From Bacteroidales bacterium (GTDB lineage: Bacteria > Bacteroidota > Bacteroidia > Bacteroidales > JALTDM01), in NCBI GenBank assembly GCA_027074135.1, contig JALTDM010000173.1:1-8638 (forward strand): DNA of 8,638 nucleotides, given 5' to 3'. Each line of letters begins with the position of its first letter. Within the stretch, counting starts at the first letter, position 1. This document shows, in pieces, positions 1-7,447 of this stretch. The position numbers and the translations under genes are program-made. The notes under the pieces are model-generated. The model made no database searches, was not told the DNA's origin, and saw nothing but the letters and a program-made list of their open reading frames with translations.

Positions 1-1859
1 GGATTAAATCCGTTGTCGTGTGTTGCATTGTTTACCGTTCCGTCAATTGGATTACAGTTAACTGAACTTTGAAGTGTAATTGCATTTGCACATTCATCAT
101 TTGGCGGTCCTGTCGGAGTATCAGGATTGGTTACACAAATTGAGAAATCTCCGTTACTTGCATTCACGCTACCATAATCATAAACCCTGATATAGTAAGT
201 TTCACCCGGCACAAGATTATCTGCAGTTAGAGTTGTCGTAACACCACTACCGCCCGGAGCATCAACACAAGCAACTTCTTGAAGTGAATTGCAATCACTT
301 CCGTGATAAAGCACAACTATAGCGTCAAGATCCCCTTGCGGATCAACTGTAATAGTGTGTGTTGAATGAGTAGCAACAAACTTGTAAAATACCCCTGCAC
401 CAAGCGGTGTGCCGGAATAATTATCACAGCTACCCGGATTAAATCCATTATCATGTGTTGCATTGTTTACCGTTCCGTCAATTGGATTACAGTTAACTGA
501 ACTTTGAAGTGTAATTGCATTTGCACATTCATCATTTGGCGGTCCTGTCGGAGTATCAGGGTTTGTTACACAGATGGAGAAGTCACCGTTGCTGGCATTT
601 ACACTACCGTAATCATAAACCCTTATATAATACATGTCACCAACTATCAGATTATCAGCAGTTAAAGTTGTAGTAACACCTCCTCCTCCAGGGGCATCAA
701 CACAAGCAACTTCTTGCAAAGAATTACAATCATTGCCGTGATAAAGAACTACAACAGCATCCAAATCTCCTTGCGGATCAACTGTAATAGTGTGTGTGGT
801 ATGAGTAGCTACAAACTTATAAAACACTCCCGCACCAAGCGGTGTACCGGAATAATTATCACAACTGCCCGGATTAAATCCGTTATCGTGTGTTGCATCA
901 TTTACAGTTCCATCAATTGGGTTGCAAGTAGTAGAACTTTGTAAAAGAATAGCATTTGCACATTCATCATTTTCAGGACCGGTTGTCGAAGAGGTATCTC
1001 CCGGATTAGTTATACAAATAGTAAAATCACCATTATTAGCATTTACACTGCCATAGTCATAAATTCTAATATAATATGTGTCTCCTACAATCAAATTTGT
1101 ATCTATCAATGTTGTGGTAACACCACCTCCTCCGGGAGCATCAACACATGCCACTTCTTGAAGCGAATTACAATCATTGCCATGGTAAAGTACTAATACA
1201 GCATCAAGGTCTCCTTGTGGTTGAACAGTAATAGTATGTTGTGTATGAGTAGCTACAAACTTATAAAACACTCCCGCACCAAGCGGTGTACCGGAATAAT
1301 TATCACAACTGCCCGGATTAAATCCGTTATCGTGTGTTGCATCATTTACAGTTCCATCAATTGGGTTGCAAGTAGTAGAACTTTGTAAAAGAATAGCATT
1401 TGCACATTCATCATTTTCAGGACCGGTTGTCGAAGAGGTATCTCCCGGATTAGTTATACAAATAGTAAAATCACCATTATTAGCATTTACACTGCCATAG
1501 TCATAAATTCTAATATAATATGTGTCTCCTACAATCAAATTTGTATCTATCAATGTTGTGGTAACACCACCTCCTCCGGGAGCATCAACACATGCCACTT
1601 CTTGAAGCGAATTACAATCATTGCCATGGTAAAGTACTAATACAGCATCAAGGTCTCCTTGTGGTTGAACAGTAATAGTATGTTGTGTATGAGTAGCTAC
1701 AAACTTATAAAACACTCCCGCACCAAGCGGTGTACCGGAATAATTATCACAACTGCCGGGGTTAAATCCGTTGTCGTGTGTTGCAAAATTTACAGTACCT
1801 TCTACAGGATTACAATTTTCGGAACTTTGCAAAGTAATTGCATTTGCACATTCATCATT
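1..1859 (-). repeat. Tandem array of 435/444-bp coding repeats (4 complete units and part of a fifth)
   Basis: Units in protein order: R1 1859-1416 (residues 242-389), R2 1415-972 (390-537), R3 971-537 (538-682), R4 536-102 (683-827), R5 101-1 (828 onward, cut). R1 and R2 are 148 residues, R3 and R4 145. The difference is the linker: NPGDTSSTTGPE after R1 and R2, NPDTPTGPP after R3 and R4. Each full unit opens with NDECANAI, then carries NCNP or TCNP, GSCDNYSG, DCNSLQ, VACVDAPG and ends in ICITN or ICVTN. That makes six cysteines per unit, which suggests three disulfides outside the cytoplasm. The pattern, including YYIR(I/V)YDYG, matches the beta-sandwich (pre-peptidase C-terminal-like) domains often seen in Bacteroidota secreted proteins. 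A role as stalk, adhesion or glycan-binding module is inference. Confidence 0.95.
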
Positions 1860-2582
1860 TTCAGGCGGGTCTGTATTAGCAGAAATAAAATTGTAAAAAT
1901 CTTGAGTTGATCCATGAAACACATCCAAATCTACTGATGTTGTATTTATTCCGGAAACAACACCATTCCAAGAATATTGCTTGCAAACCCAAGTATTCCA
2001 ATGTCCGATATGTGTGGGAGGATCGGAAGGATTACCATCAGGATCGGCTATCCAAAGCCCGTATTGTGTAAGGGAACTTCCTAAATAATCTGCAATAGAA
2101 CCGCTAGTATAAATCACAGGTTTTACTCCCGTATGCGATTCTACCACATCCATCCATTCTTGAACCCACGCGGTGAGTTGTGAGCTGGTAAAATAACTTG
2201 TCAAATGAGTGCTGGTATTCGGATCTTCCAAATCTAAAACAGGAGGTAAAAATCCGTCTCCGATATAATTTCCTGCAACTGCCAGAAAATGATTTGCTTC
2301 CGATGTTGCAGAATTACTGATAGGACGGGCAAAATGATATGCTCCCATAACTACACCGGCAGCTTGCCCGTTAGTCATATTTTGAACAAATTTAGAATCT
2401 GTATATGTGCGTCCGTCTGTCGCTTTTACCCAGGCAAAAACCTTACCGTCGTTTGCAACGGCATTCCAATCTATATCTCCTTGATAATGAGAAACATCAA
2501 TACCGTAAATTTGTGCATATGTATTTTTTATTCCCAGTATGGATAATATCATTAAAAAAATCGAAAAAATAATTTTTTTCAT
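1..2582 (-). CDS. Secreted GH25 muramidase with a tandem array of six-cysteine beta-sandwich domains (C-terminus beyond window)
   Basis: Seen: an open frame of 860 codons starts at ATG 2582-2580 and runs off the left edge. Residues 1-23 are a signal peptide (KK, hydrophobic stretch, TYA before Gln24). Residues 25-225 form a glycoside hydrolase family 25 domain: GIDVSHYQG at 27-35, AYHFARP at 81-87, VLDLED at 115-120 carrying the D-x-E pair (D117, E119), VIYTSG at 156-161, LWIAD at 176-180 and VDLDVF at 217-222. GH25 enzymes cut the beta-1,4 bond between MurNAc and GlcNAc in peptidoglycan, so export to the periplasm or outside is expected. From residue 242 onward come NDECANA-type repeats. The gene starts 6 bp after the stop of the upstream lipoprotein gene, so co-transcription is likely. 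The motif AAAGG sits just before the ATG but at very short spacing. Inference: the missing C-terminus may carry a type IX secretion sorting domain, as is common in proteins with these repeats. GH25 is a firm call; target and purpose are unknown. Confidence 0.93.
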   Translation of the reverse strand, partial: MKKIIFSIFLMILSILGIKNTYAQIYGIDVSHYQGDIDWNAVANDGKVFAWVKATDGRTYTDSKFVQNMTNGQAAGVVMGAYHFARPISNSATSEANHFLAVAGNYIGDGFLPPVLDLEDPNTSTHLTSYFTSSQLTAWVQEWMDVVESHTGVKPVIYTSGSIADYLGSSLTQYGLWIADPDGNPSDPPTHIGHWNTWVCKQYSWNGVVSGINTTSVDLDVFHGSTQDFYNFISANTDPPENDECANAITLQSSENCNPVEGTVNFATHDNGFNPGSCDNYSGTPLGAGVFYKFVATHTQHTITVQPQGDLDAVLVLYHGNDCNSLQEVACVDAPGGGGVTTTLIDTNLIVGDTYYIRIYDYGSVNANNGDFTICITNPGDTSSTTGPENDECANAILLQSSTTCNPIDGTVNDATHDNGFNPGSCDNYSGTPLGAGVFYKFVATHTQHTITVQPQGDLDAVLVLYHGNDCNSLQEVACVDAPGGGGVTTTLIDTNLIVGDTYYIRIYDYGSVNANNGDFTICITNPGDTSSTTGPENDECANAILLQSSTTCNPIDGTVNDATHDNGFNPGSCDNYSGTPLGAGVFYKFVATHTTHTITVDPQGDLDAVVVLYHGNDCNSLQEVACVDAPGGGGVTTTLTADNLIVGDMYYIRVYDYGSVNASNGDFSICVTNPDTPTGPPNDECANAITLQSSVNCNPIDGTVNNATHDNGFNPGSCDNYSGTPLGAGVFYKFVATHSTHTITVDPQGDLDAIVVLYHGSDCNSLQEVACVDAPGGSGVTTTLTADNLVPGETYYIRVYDYGSVNASNGDFSICVTNPDTPTGPPNDECANAITLQSSVNCNPIDGTVNNATHDNGFN
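799..1757 (-). repeat. Exact 444-bp tandem duplication inside the GH25 gene
   Basis: Bases 799-1313 and 1243-1757 match at every position when aligned with an offset of 444 bp, giving 515 identical bases that include synonymous sites. The match breaks at 798/1242 on one side and 1314/1758 on the other. The duplicated unit is in frame (148 codons), so it added one whole domain. Other neighbouring units differ at many positions, which marks this as the most recent duplication or homogenisation event in the array. Confidence 0.95.
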
Positions 2583-2588
2583 AAGCCT

Positions 2589-3254
2589 TTATTTTATGGT
2601 TAAACTATTTATTATAACATTTAATTCTTTTTCCGCTTTGTCAAAATTATTTTCGGGAACTTGTAATATTATTTCATAACCTTTTCCGTTGTTCAGCAAG
2701 AAATATGAAACTACTTTTTCCGGAACATCTAATTTTTGCCCCCTACCGTTCATGTCAAACACCATTGTTTTCTCATAACCAGATAAGCCTGAAATTTTAA
2801 CATCCTCTGCATTTTTTGCATTCTTAAAAGTGTTGTAGAGTTTTTCTGCAAACGGCGGGTTATGCATTTTTATGGTAATTTCAGCACTCAAAACAGAGTC
2901 TTTGTAAATTATCTGGGTATTTCTCACATTGCCTTGTAAATCTTTAGCTTCTACAACTTTGCCTACTTGTACAAATGTTTTAGGTATGGTAAAAGAAATT
3001 CCCAACTTTTCGATATTTACTTGTTTTACTTTTTCATTTTCTTTCGTAGTATCAGTAAAAACAGCATTCTCATCTTGGTTAGACTTTACAGTAGTTGTGT
3101 ATTGTATTATCTGAGAATCTTGTTTTAAATCTGTTTGATTTGATTTTTCTATTTTAGCAGAATCATCTTTGGATTCATTATTGATTGAATTACTATTGTT
3201 TGCACATGACACAAACATCAATACCGAAGCAATAAATGGAAATAAACTTTTCAT
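2589..3254 (-). CDS. Lipoprotein with PsbP/DUF1795-like C-terminal domain
   Basis: Seen: 221 residues. The N-terminus MKSLFPFIASVLMFVSC is a lipoprotein signal with a lipobox (FVSC) and lipidated Cys17. Residues 18-78 are a low-complexity Asn/Ser/Lys/Asp linker. Residues ~80-221 form a compact domain that opens with LGISFTIPKTF (84-94) and ends in a helix-strand with AEKELNVIINSL (207-218). Known of families: this start and end pattern is typical of Mog1/PsbP-fold proteins such as DUF1795, so I assign that fold by pattern only. The protein should be anchored in a cell membrane facing the periplasm or outside. It lies 42 bp after mfd and 6 bp before the GH25 gene, with which it probably forms a transcription unit. 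The function is not recognisable. It may assist, hold or restrain the secreted muramidase, but nothing in the sequence proves this. Confidence 0.85.
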   Translation of the reverse strand: MKSLFPFIASVLMFVSCANNSNSINNESKDDSAKIEKSNQTDLKQDSQIIQYTTTVKSNQDENAVFTDTTKENEKVKQVNIEKLGISFTIPKTFVQVGKVVEAKDLQGNVRNTQIIYKDSVLSAEITIKMHNPPFAEKLYNTFKNAKNAEDVKISGLSGYEKTMVFDMNGRGQKLDVPEKVVSYFLLNNGKGYEIILQVPENNFDKAEKELNVIINSLTIK

Positions 3255-3271
3255 CTTTTTTTACTTTTTTG

Positions 3272-3279
3272 CGAAATTA
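3272..3279 (-). promoter_or_regulatory. Possible Bacteroidota -7 promoter box before the lipoprotein gene
   Basis: On the minus strand the 42-bp gap after mfd holds TAATTTCG, which matches 7 of 8 positions of the Bacteroidota -7 consensus TAnnTTTG (bases C for T). It lies 17 bp before the ATG at 3254. About 20 bp further upstream, in the mfd stop region, TGTG is a weak match to the -33 TTTG box. If real, the lipoprotein-GH25 pair has its own promoter separate from yqeY-mfd. AT-rich sequence makes chance matches likely. Confidence 0.3.
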
Positions 3280-3296
3280 AACTTTTTTATTTGATT

Positions 3297-6200
3297 TTAC
3301 ACATTGTTTACTTCCGATTTTTCTTCCAAAAAATAGAAAAAAGTTCTCATTTCGTCAAAATCACCTGCATTTTCTTTTAAGATTGCTGCTTTTGTTGGTG
3401 TTTCCGCCTTGAGTTGAAAGCCGAATTTTTGCAGAGATTTTATGATTAAATCAAATTGTGGTGATGCGTAAAATTTTTCATTTTCCACAAATGAAATTTT
3501 AAGATAGCCGTTTTTGTAAATTATCTTTTCCATTCCATAGCGCTTGCCTATCCATTTAATTCTGATTATATCAAAGAGCAATAATGTTTCTTGGGGTAGC
3601 GGACCAAAGCGGTCTATTAAGTGATCTGTAAATGTTTTTAGTTCTTCTTCGTTATTTATTTTATTCAGTTCGTAATAGAGTTTTACACGCTCCGAGTCGC
3701 TTTCTACATAGTGGGACGATATCATTACAGGCAAATCGGTCTCTATCTTACTGTCTGTAATCCAATTTTCCAGTTGGTTTTTTTCTTCTTCGTTTTGCGT
3801 AAATAAATCTTTTTCTTCGAGTCGCAACTCCATAATTGCCTCATCTAGTATTTTTTGGTAAGTTTCTATACCTATATCCGTAATGAAGCCGCTTTGCTCG
3901 GCACCGAGCAAATTTCCTGCTCCCCTTATTTCAAGGTCTTGCAAGGCGATATTAAAACCGCTGCCAAGGTCGGAATATTCTACAAGTGCCATAAGTTTTT
4001 GCCTTGCTTTGTTTGGCAAAGACGATAGTGGAGGTGTAACAAGGTAGCAAAATGCTTTTATGTTTGATCTGCCAACACGACCGCGTAGCTGGTGCAAGTC
4101 ACTCAGTCCGAAATGATGTGCATTGTTTATTATCATTGTGTTGGCACGGGTTATGTCCAATCCCGACTCAACGATGCTGGTAGAAATAAGCACATCGTAA
4201 TCGCCATCAATGAATGACACCATAATTTTTTCCAATTCTTCGGGCTTCATTTGTCCGTGAGCCACTGCGGTTTTCACTTCCGGCAGATGTTTATCGAAGA
4301 GTTCTTTTATTTCATAAATGTTTTGTATCCTGTTGTTTATAAAAAATACTTGTCCGCCTCTGTTTATTTCGTATAGCACAATTTCGCGGATAATATCCAT
4401 ATCAAAGGTAATGAGTTCGGTATGCACGGGTAACCTGTTTGGCGGAGGAGTGTTAATGATGGAAATGTCCCTTGCTCCCATTAGTGAAAATTGCAATGTG
4501 CGCGGAATAGGAGTAGCGGTAAGAGTGAGTGTATCTACATTGTGCTTTATTTTTCTTAATTTTTCTTTTGCGGCAACACCGAACTTTTGCTCTTCGTCTA
4601 AAATCAGCAAGCCCAAATCTTTGAAAACTACATCTTTGCTCAGCAAGCGGTGAGTGCCGATTATGATATCAATTTTCCCGCTTTTAAGTTTTTCCAAAGT
4701 TTCTTTTTGCTGTTTGGTATTTTTGAACCTGCTGATAAAATCAACGGTAACAGGGAAATTTTGCAGCCGTTCCGAAAAGGTTTTGTAATGTTGAAGTGCC
4801 AAAATGGTAGTAGGAACCAGTACCGCAACCTGTTTGCCGTCTACTACGGCTTTGAATGCTGCCCGTATGGCAACTTCCGTTTTGCCGAAGCCCACATCTC
4901 CGCAAATAAGCCTGTCCATTGGTACGGGCTTTTCCATATCGACTTTAACATCCTCAGTAGCTTTTTGCTGGTCGGGAGTGTCCTGATACATAAACGATGC
5001 TTCAAGTTCTTGCTGCAAGTATGTATCGGGCGAGAATGCAAAACCTTTTGAAGCACGTCGCTTGGCGTAGAGATCGATTAGCTCTTTGGCAATGTCTTTT
5101 ATTTTTTTCTTGGTCTTTTGCTTTGTTTTTTGCCAAATTTTGCCGCCGAGTTTGTGGATAGTGGGTTGTTCGCCGTCTTTTCCGCGATATTTTGATATTT
5201 TGTGCAGTGCATGAATGCTTACATAAAGTATGTCGTTGTCTTTGTAAATAATTTTTACCGCTTCTTGCAACTTGCCGTTTTTTTCAATCTTTTCAAGTCC
5301 CGCAAACCTGCCTATACCGTAATCAATATGTACAATGTAATCTCCCGGTTTCAGTGAACTTATGTCTTGCAAAAATTTGGTGGCTCGCTGCTTTTTTACT
5401 CGCGGTCTGTATGGCCTTACCGTTTTGTTGAAAAGTTCCGGGTCGGTAATTACAAATACTTTCCTTTCATTAGCAAAAAAGCCTTGCGACAGCGGTATGT
5501 TCAGAAAGTTGACATTTGCTTGCACGTTATTGTCAGCAAGTATGGTTTGCAGCCTTTCGTATTGTTTTGGATTTCCGGAGGCAAAAACGGTAATGTATCC
5601 TTCCGACAAATATTTTTCTATGTCTTTAACAAAAAGGTTTAGGCTTTTGGTGTAATTTTTTACGGGAGACGCATCGGTTTCAAATACAAAAGAATCTTTG
5701 TAAAGTGTTTCAATGCCTGTTTCCACTAGTTTAACCTGCGAAACAAACCTTTTAAATTCTTCAGGGGTAATTATGTTGTCGGATTGATTGTTTTCATCTT
5801 CCAAACTGTCAATCAGCAGCGGTAAGTTTTCGGCAACAAACAATGTTTTATTCGTGTCGGCATAATCAAAAACGGGAACATTGGTTTCTTCTTCTTGTTT
5901 ATCGGGTTCAATTTGGGGCAAAAGGCTTACTTCCTGTAAATCTTCCCCTACAGTTAATTGTGTAGAAATGTCAAAAAAGCGGATTTTTTCAACTTTTTCG
6001 TCATCAAGGATTATTCTTAGCGGATTTTCGTAATTGTACGGATAAATATCAATGATGTTTCCCCTTACGGAAAATTCCCCTGTGGCATAAACAAAATCGG
6101 TGCGTCTGAAGTTGTTTTCTTCCAGAAAACCGAAAAGGTTGTCGTAATTTACGTCATTGCCTTGCTTTAATGAAAAAGTTTTGGCTTTTATTTCTTTTTT

Positions 6201-6614
6201 TGCGGGCACTTTTTGCACAAATCCTTCGTAATACGATACAACTACGGCGGGAGTTCCGGCTGCAAGTTTGCTTACTGTCTCGTTGCGAATTACAAGGTTT
6301 GCCGTGTCGGTTTTACGAATGCTTTCTACCGGAGATGAAGTTTGGGCCGAAGGAAAAAACAAAATGGTCTTGCCGGGATATAGGTTGCGAATGTCGTTGA
6401 GAAAATAAAGGGCTTTGTCTTCGTTTTCGAACAAATAAAAAACCGTCTCGTAATTTTTCGTTAGTCCTTGAGACAATACAGGCAGATAGGATTGTACTTT
6501 GTTGCGAAGAACAATCCGTCTGTGTTTATCCGTGAAAAAAGCAAATTTTTCCGCTTCTTTTTCAAACAGGGACAAAAAAACTTTTGCCCCTATTGTTTTG
6601 GCGTGGTCAGGCAT
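3297..6614 (-). CDS. mfd: Transcription-repair coupling factor Mfd
   Basis: Mfd is a dsDNA translocase that pushes RNA polymerase stalled at DNA damage off the template and recruits UvrA for nucleotide excision repair. Seen in 1105 residues: a UvrB-like N-terminal module with FSVRGNIIDIYP at 181-192; the RNA polymerase-interacting domain from ~420 (GDYIVHIDYGIGRFAGL, 424-440); superfamily 2 helicase motifs, namely Walker A GDVGFGKT (572-579), DEEQ (673-676), TATPIPRT (699-706), STSIVESGLD (811-820) and QLRGRVGR (842-849); the TRG translocation region with LQDLEIRGAGNLLG (891-904); and the C-terminal autoinhibitory domain around 960-1070. Length and motif order fit a complete enzyme, slightly shorter than the E. 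coli protein. The ATG at 6614 is 3 bp after the yqeY stop, which leaves no room for an earlier start and suggests translational coupling. No frameshift or missing motif was found. Confidence 0.98.
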   Translation of the reverse strand: MPDHAKTIGAKVFLSLFEKEAEKFAFFTDKHRRIVLRNKVQSYLPVLSQGLTKNYETVFYLFENEDKALYFLNDIRNLYPGKTILFFPSAQTSSPVESIRKTDTANLVIRNETVSKLAAGTPAVVVSYYEGFVQKVPAKKEIKAKTFSLKQGNDVNYDNLFGFLEENNFRRTDFVYATGEFSVRGNIIDIYPYNYENPLRIILDDEKVEKIRFFDISTQLTVGEDLQEVSLLPQIEPDKQEEETNVPVFDYADTNKTLFVAENLPLLIDSLEDENNQSDNIITPEEFKRFVSQVKLVETGIETLYKDSFVFETDASPVKNYTKSLNLFVKDIEKYLSEGYITVFASGNPKQYERLQTILADNNVQANVNFLNIPLSQGFFANERKVFVITDPELFNKTVRPYRPRVKKQRATKFLQDISSLKPGDYIVHIDYGIGRFAGLEKIEKNGKLQEAVKIIYKDNDILYVSIHALHKISKYRGKDGEQPTIHKLGGKIWQKTKQKTKKKIKDIAKELIDLYAKRRASKGFAFSPDTYLQQELEASFMYQDTPDQQKATEDVKVDMEKPVPMDRLICGDVGFGKTEVAIRAAFKAVVDGKQVAVLVPTTILALQHYKTFSERLQNFPVTVDFISRFKNTKQQKETLEKLKSGKIDIIIGTHRLLSKDVVFKDLGLLILDEEQKFGVAAKEKLRKIKHNVDTLTLTATPIPRTLQFSLMGARDISIINTPPPNRLPVHTELITFDMDIIREIVLYEINRGGQVFFINNRIQNIYEIKELFDKHLPEVKTAVAHGQMKPEELEKIMVSFIDGDYDVLISTSIVESGLDITRANTMIINNAHHFGLSDLHQLRGRVGRSNIKAFCYLVTPPLSSLPNKARQKLMALVEYSDLGSGFNIALQDLEIRGAGNLLGAEQSGFITDIGIETYQKILDEAIMELRLEEKDLFTQNEEEKNQLENWITDSKIETDLPVMISSHYVESDSERVKLYYELNKINNEEELKTFTDHLIDRFGPLPQETLLLFDIIRIKWIGKRYGMEKIIYKNGYLKISFVENEKFYASPQFDLIIKSLQKFGFQLKAETPTKAAILKENAGDFDEMRTFFYFLEEKSEVNNV

Positions 6615-6617
6615 ATT

Positions 6618-7067
6618 TTATGCTCCGAGTAATTTTTTTACCATTTCGGCAATTCGTTTGTTGTCTGCTTTGCCGGCTAGTTTTTTTGTTGCCGCTCCCA
6701 TTACTTTGCCCATATCTTTCATTGAGCTTGCACCTGTTTCGGCAATAATGTTTTTTACTTCTGCTTCCAATTCTTCATCACTCATTTGTGCCGGCAAGTA
6801 TTTTTCTATTACGGATGCTTGAAACAATTCGGCATCAGCCAAATCTTTTCTTCCGTTTTGCATGTAAATTTCCGCACTGTCCTTCCTTTGCTTAACGAGT
6901 TTTCTTACAATTTCAAGTTCTTTTTCAGGTGTAAGTTCTGAATTACCTTTTTCGGTTTTTGCCAGCAAGAATGCCGCCTTTATGGCACGTAATGCTTCCA
7001 GTTTGTCTTTTTCTTTGTTTAGCATTGCCTGCTTTATGTCTTTGTTAATTTGTTCAAAAAGGCTCAT
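6618..7067 (-). CDS. yqeY: GatB/YqeY domain-containing protein
   Basis: Seen: 149 residues, the usual length for stand-alone YqeY proteins. The N-terminal half is an all-helical charged bundle with RKLVKQRKDSAEIY at 55-68. The family-typical YLPAQMSDEEL follows at 90-100, then MKDMGKVMGA (116-125) and ADNKRIAEMVKKLL (134-147). Known of the family: YqeY resembles the C-terminal tail domain of GatB, the tRNA-dependent amidotransferase subunit that holds tRNA, but it lacks the catalytic part, and its own role is not settled. It should be soluble and cytoplasmic. The gene leads directly into mfd with 3 bp between stop and start, so it is the first gene of a two-gene operon. The start at 7067 gives the canonical MSLFEQINKDIK opening. 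Confidence 0.95.
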   Translation of the reverse strand: MSLFEQINKDIKQAMLNKEKDKLEALRAIKAAFLLAKTEKGNSELTPEKELEIVRKLVKQRKDSAEIYMQNGRKDLADAELFQASVIEKYLPAQMSDEELEAEVKNIIAETGASSMKDMGKVMGAATKKLAGKADNKRIAEMVKKLLGA

Positions 7068-7094
7068 AAATCTTATTTTTTTATATTCAATCTA

Positions 7095-7102
7095 CAAAAT
7101 TC
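7095..7102 (-). promoter_or_regulatory. Possible Bacteroidota -7 promoter box before yqeY-mfd
   Basis: The minus strand reads GAATTTTG here, matching 7 of 8 positions of the TAnnTTTG -7 consensus. It lies 27 bp before the yqeY ATG, which would give a short leader. A clear -33 TTTG box is not present; TTTA and CTGT lie near the expected distance. It is the best candidate in the unit's leader but stays weak in such AT-rich DNA. Confidence 0.3.
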
Positions 7103-7175
7103 GCATTTTTTTGTGAATAAACAGAGGTTTAGCTAATTTTTAATAATTTCAGGAAAGATGAATGAATAGTCGTCA

Positions 7176-7231
7176 GGGGCTAAAGCCCTACTTGGTGGCA
7201 TATCACCGCAACACCGCCTTAAAAGGCGGTG
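7176..7231. repeat. REP-like three-hairpin element, copy 1
   Basis: Three palindromes follow each other. Hairpin 1 is GGGCT-aa-AGCCC (7177-7188). Hairpin 2 is a 4-bp stem GTGG/CCGC (7195-7198 with 7206-7209, one G-T pair). Hairpin 3 is a perfect 9-bp stem CACCGCCTT-aa-AAGGCGGTG (7212-7231). The same arrangement returns about 585 bp downstream. A run of seven T lies at 7244-7250, too far from the stem for a normal terminator. Such elements resemble REP palindromes moved by Y1 (RAYT) transposases; no transposase is in this window. Confidence 0.8.
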
Positions 7232-7293
7232 CTAGTCATATCGTTTTTTTCGGTCTGCGATAAATTACCGCACAAATTAGGTTAAAATTAAGA

Positions 7294-7305
7294 GGGCTTC
7301 AGCCC
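7294..7305. repeat. Short GGGCT/AGCCC palindrome
   Basis: A 5-bp stem GGGCT-tc-AGCCC has the same arms as hairpin 1 of the three-hairpin element but a different loop. It stands alone, without hairpins 2 and 3, and looks like a partial or single-unit relative of that element. Confidence 0.6.
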
Positions 7306-7342
7306 GGTTATCATTTATTCAAAAATTCTACATTTTGATTAG

Positions 7343-7362
7343 CCCCGCCATTTATGGTGGGG
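7343..7362. repeat. CCCCGCCA/TGGTGGGG palindrome
   Basis: An 8-bp stem with one G-T pair encloses the loop TTTA. It is followed by AATAAAATG. The string GGTGGGG(G)AATAAAATG occurs again at 7702-7718 next to another hairpin, so this is part of a repeated block and not a lone palindrome. Confidence 0.65.
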
Positions 7363-7411
7363 AATAAAATGAATAAAAAAAACAGTTGGCTTTAGTCTTA
7401 GCTTTTGTATA

Positions 7412-7437
7412 GTTCTTTGTCATTCGATACAAAGAAC
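7412..7437. repeat. GTTCTTTGT/ACAAAGAAC hairpin
   Basis: A perfect 9-bp stem (7412-7420 with 7429-7437) encloses the 8-base loop CATTCGAT. It sits 10 bp before the segment bounded by the GGTCAAAATG inverted repeat. From memory, hairpins of this AAAGAAC type next to AAAAATCTTGG recur in Bacteroidota genomes, but this cannot be confirmed here. Confidence 0.65.
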
Positions 7438-7447
7438 CAAAAATCTT

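Noticed and set aside
1..1859. CRISPR-like or satellite array
   Set aside because: The repeats are 435-444 bp, in frame and encode a conserved protein domain, so they are gene-internal domain repeats.
714..1910. Plus-strand open frames within the repeat array, two of which share a SSYKLIKHSRTKRC stretch
   Set aside because: They are antisense shadows of the GH25 repeat array; their similarity to each other simply reflects the repeated DNA.
2289..2546. 85-codon plus-strand frame with many Cys and Ile
   Set aside because: It lies opposite the GH25 catalytic domain, whose motifs are clear on the minus strand.
4318..6822. Several plus-strand frames (60-133 codons) and a 70-codon minus-strand frame across mfd and yqeY
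   Set aside because: All overlap the intact mfd and yqeY frames and have no recognisable domains.
7212..7250. Hairpin followed by seven T as a rho-independent terminator
   Set aside because: The T run starts 12 bp after the stem and would only serve plus-strand transcription, where no gene ends. The same stem elsewhere has no T run.
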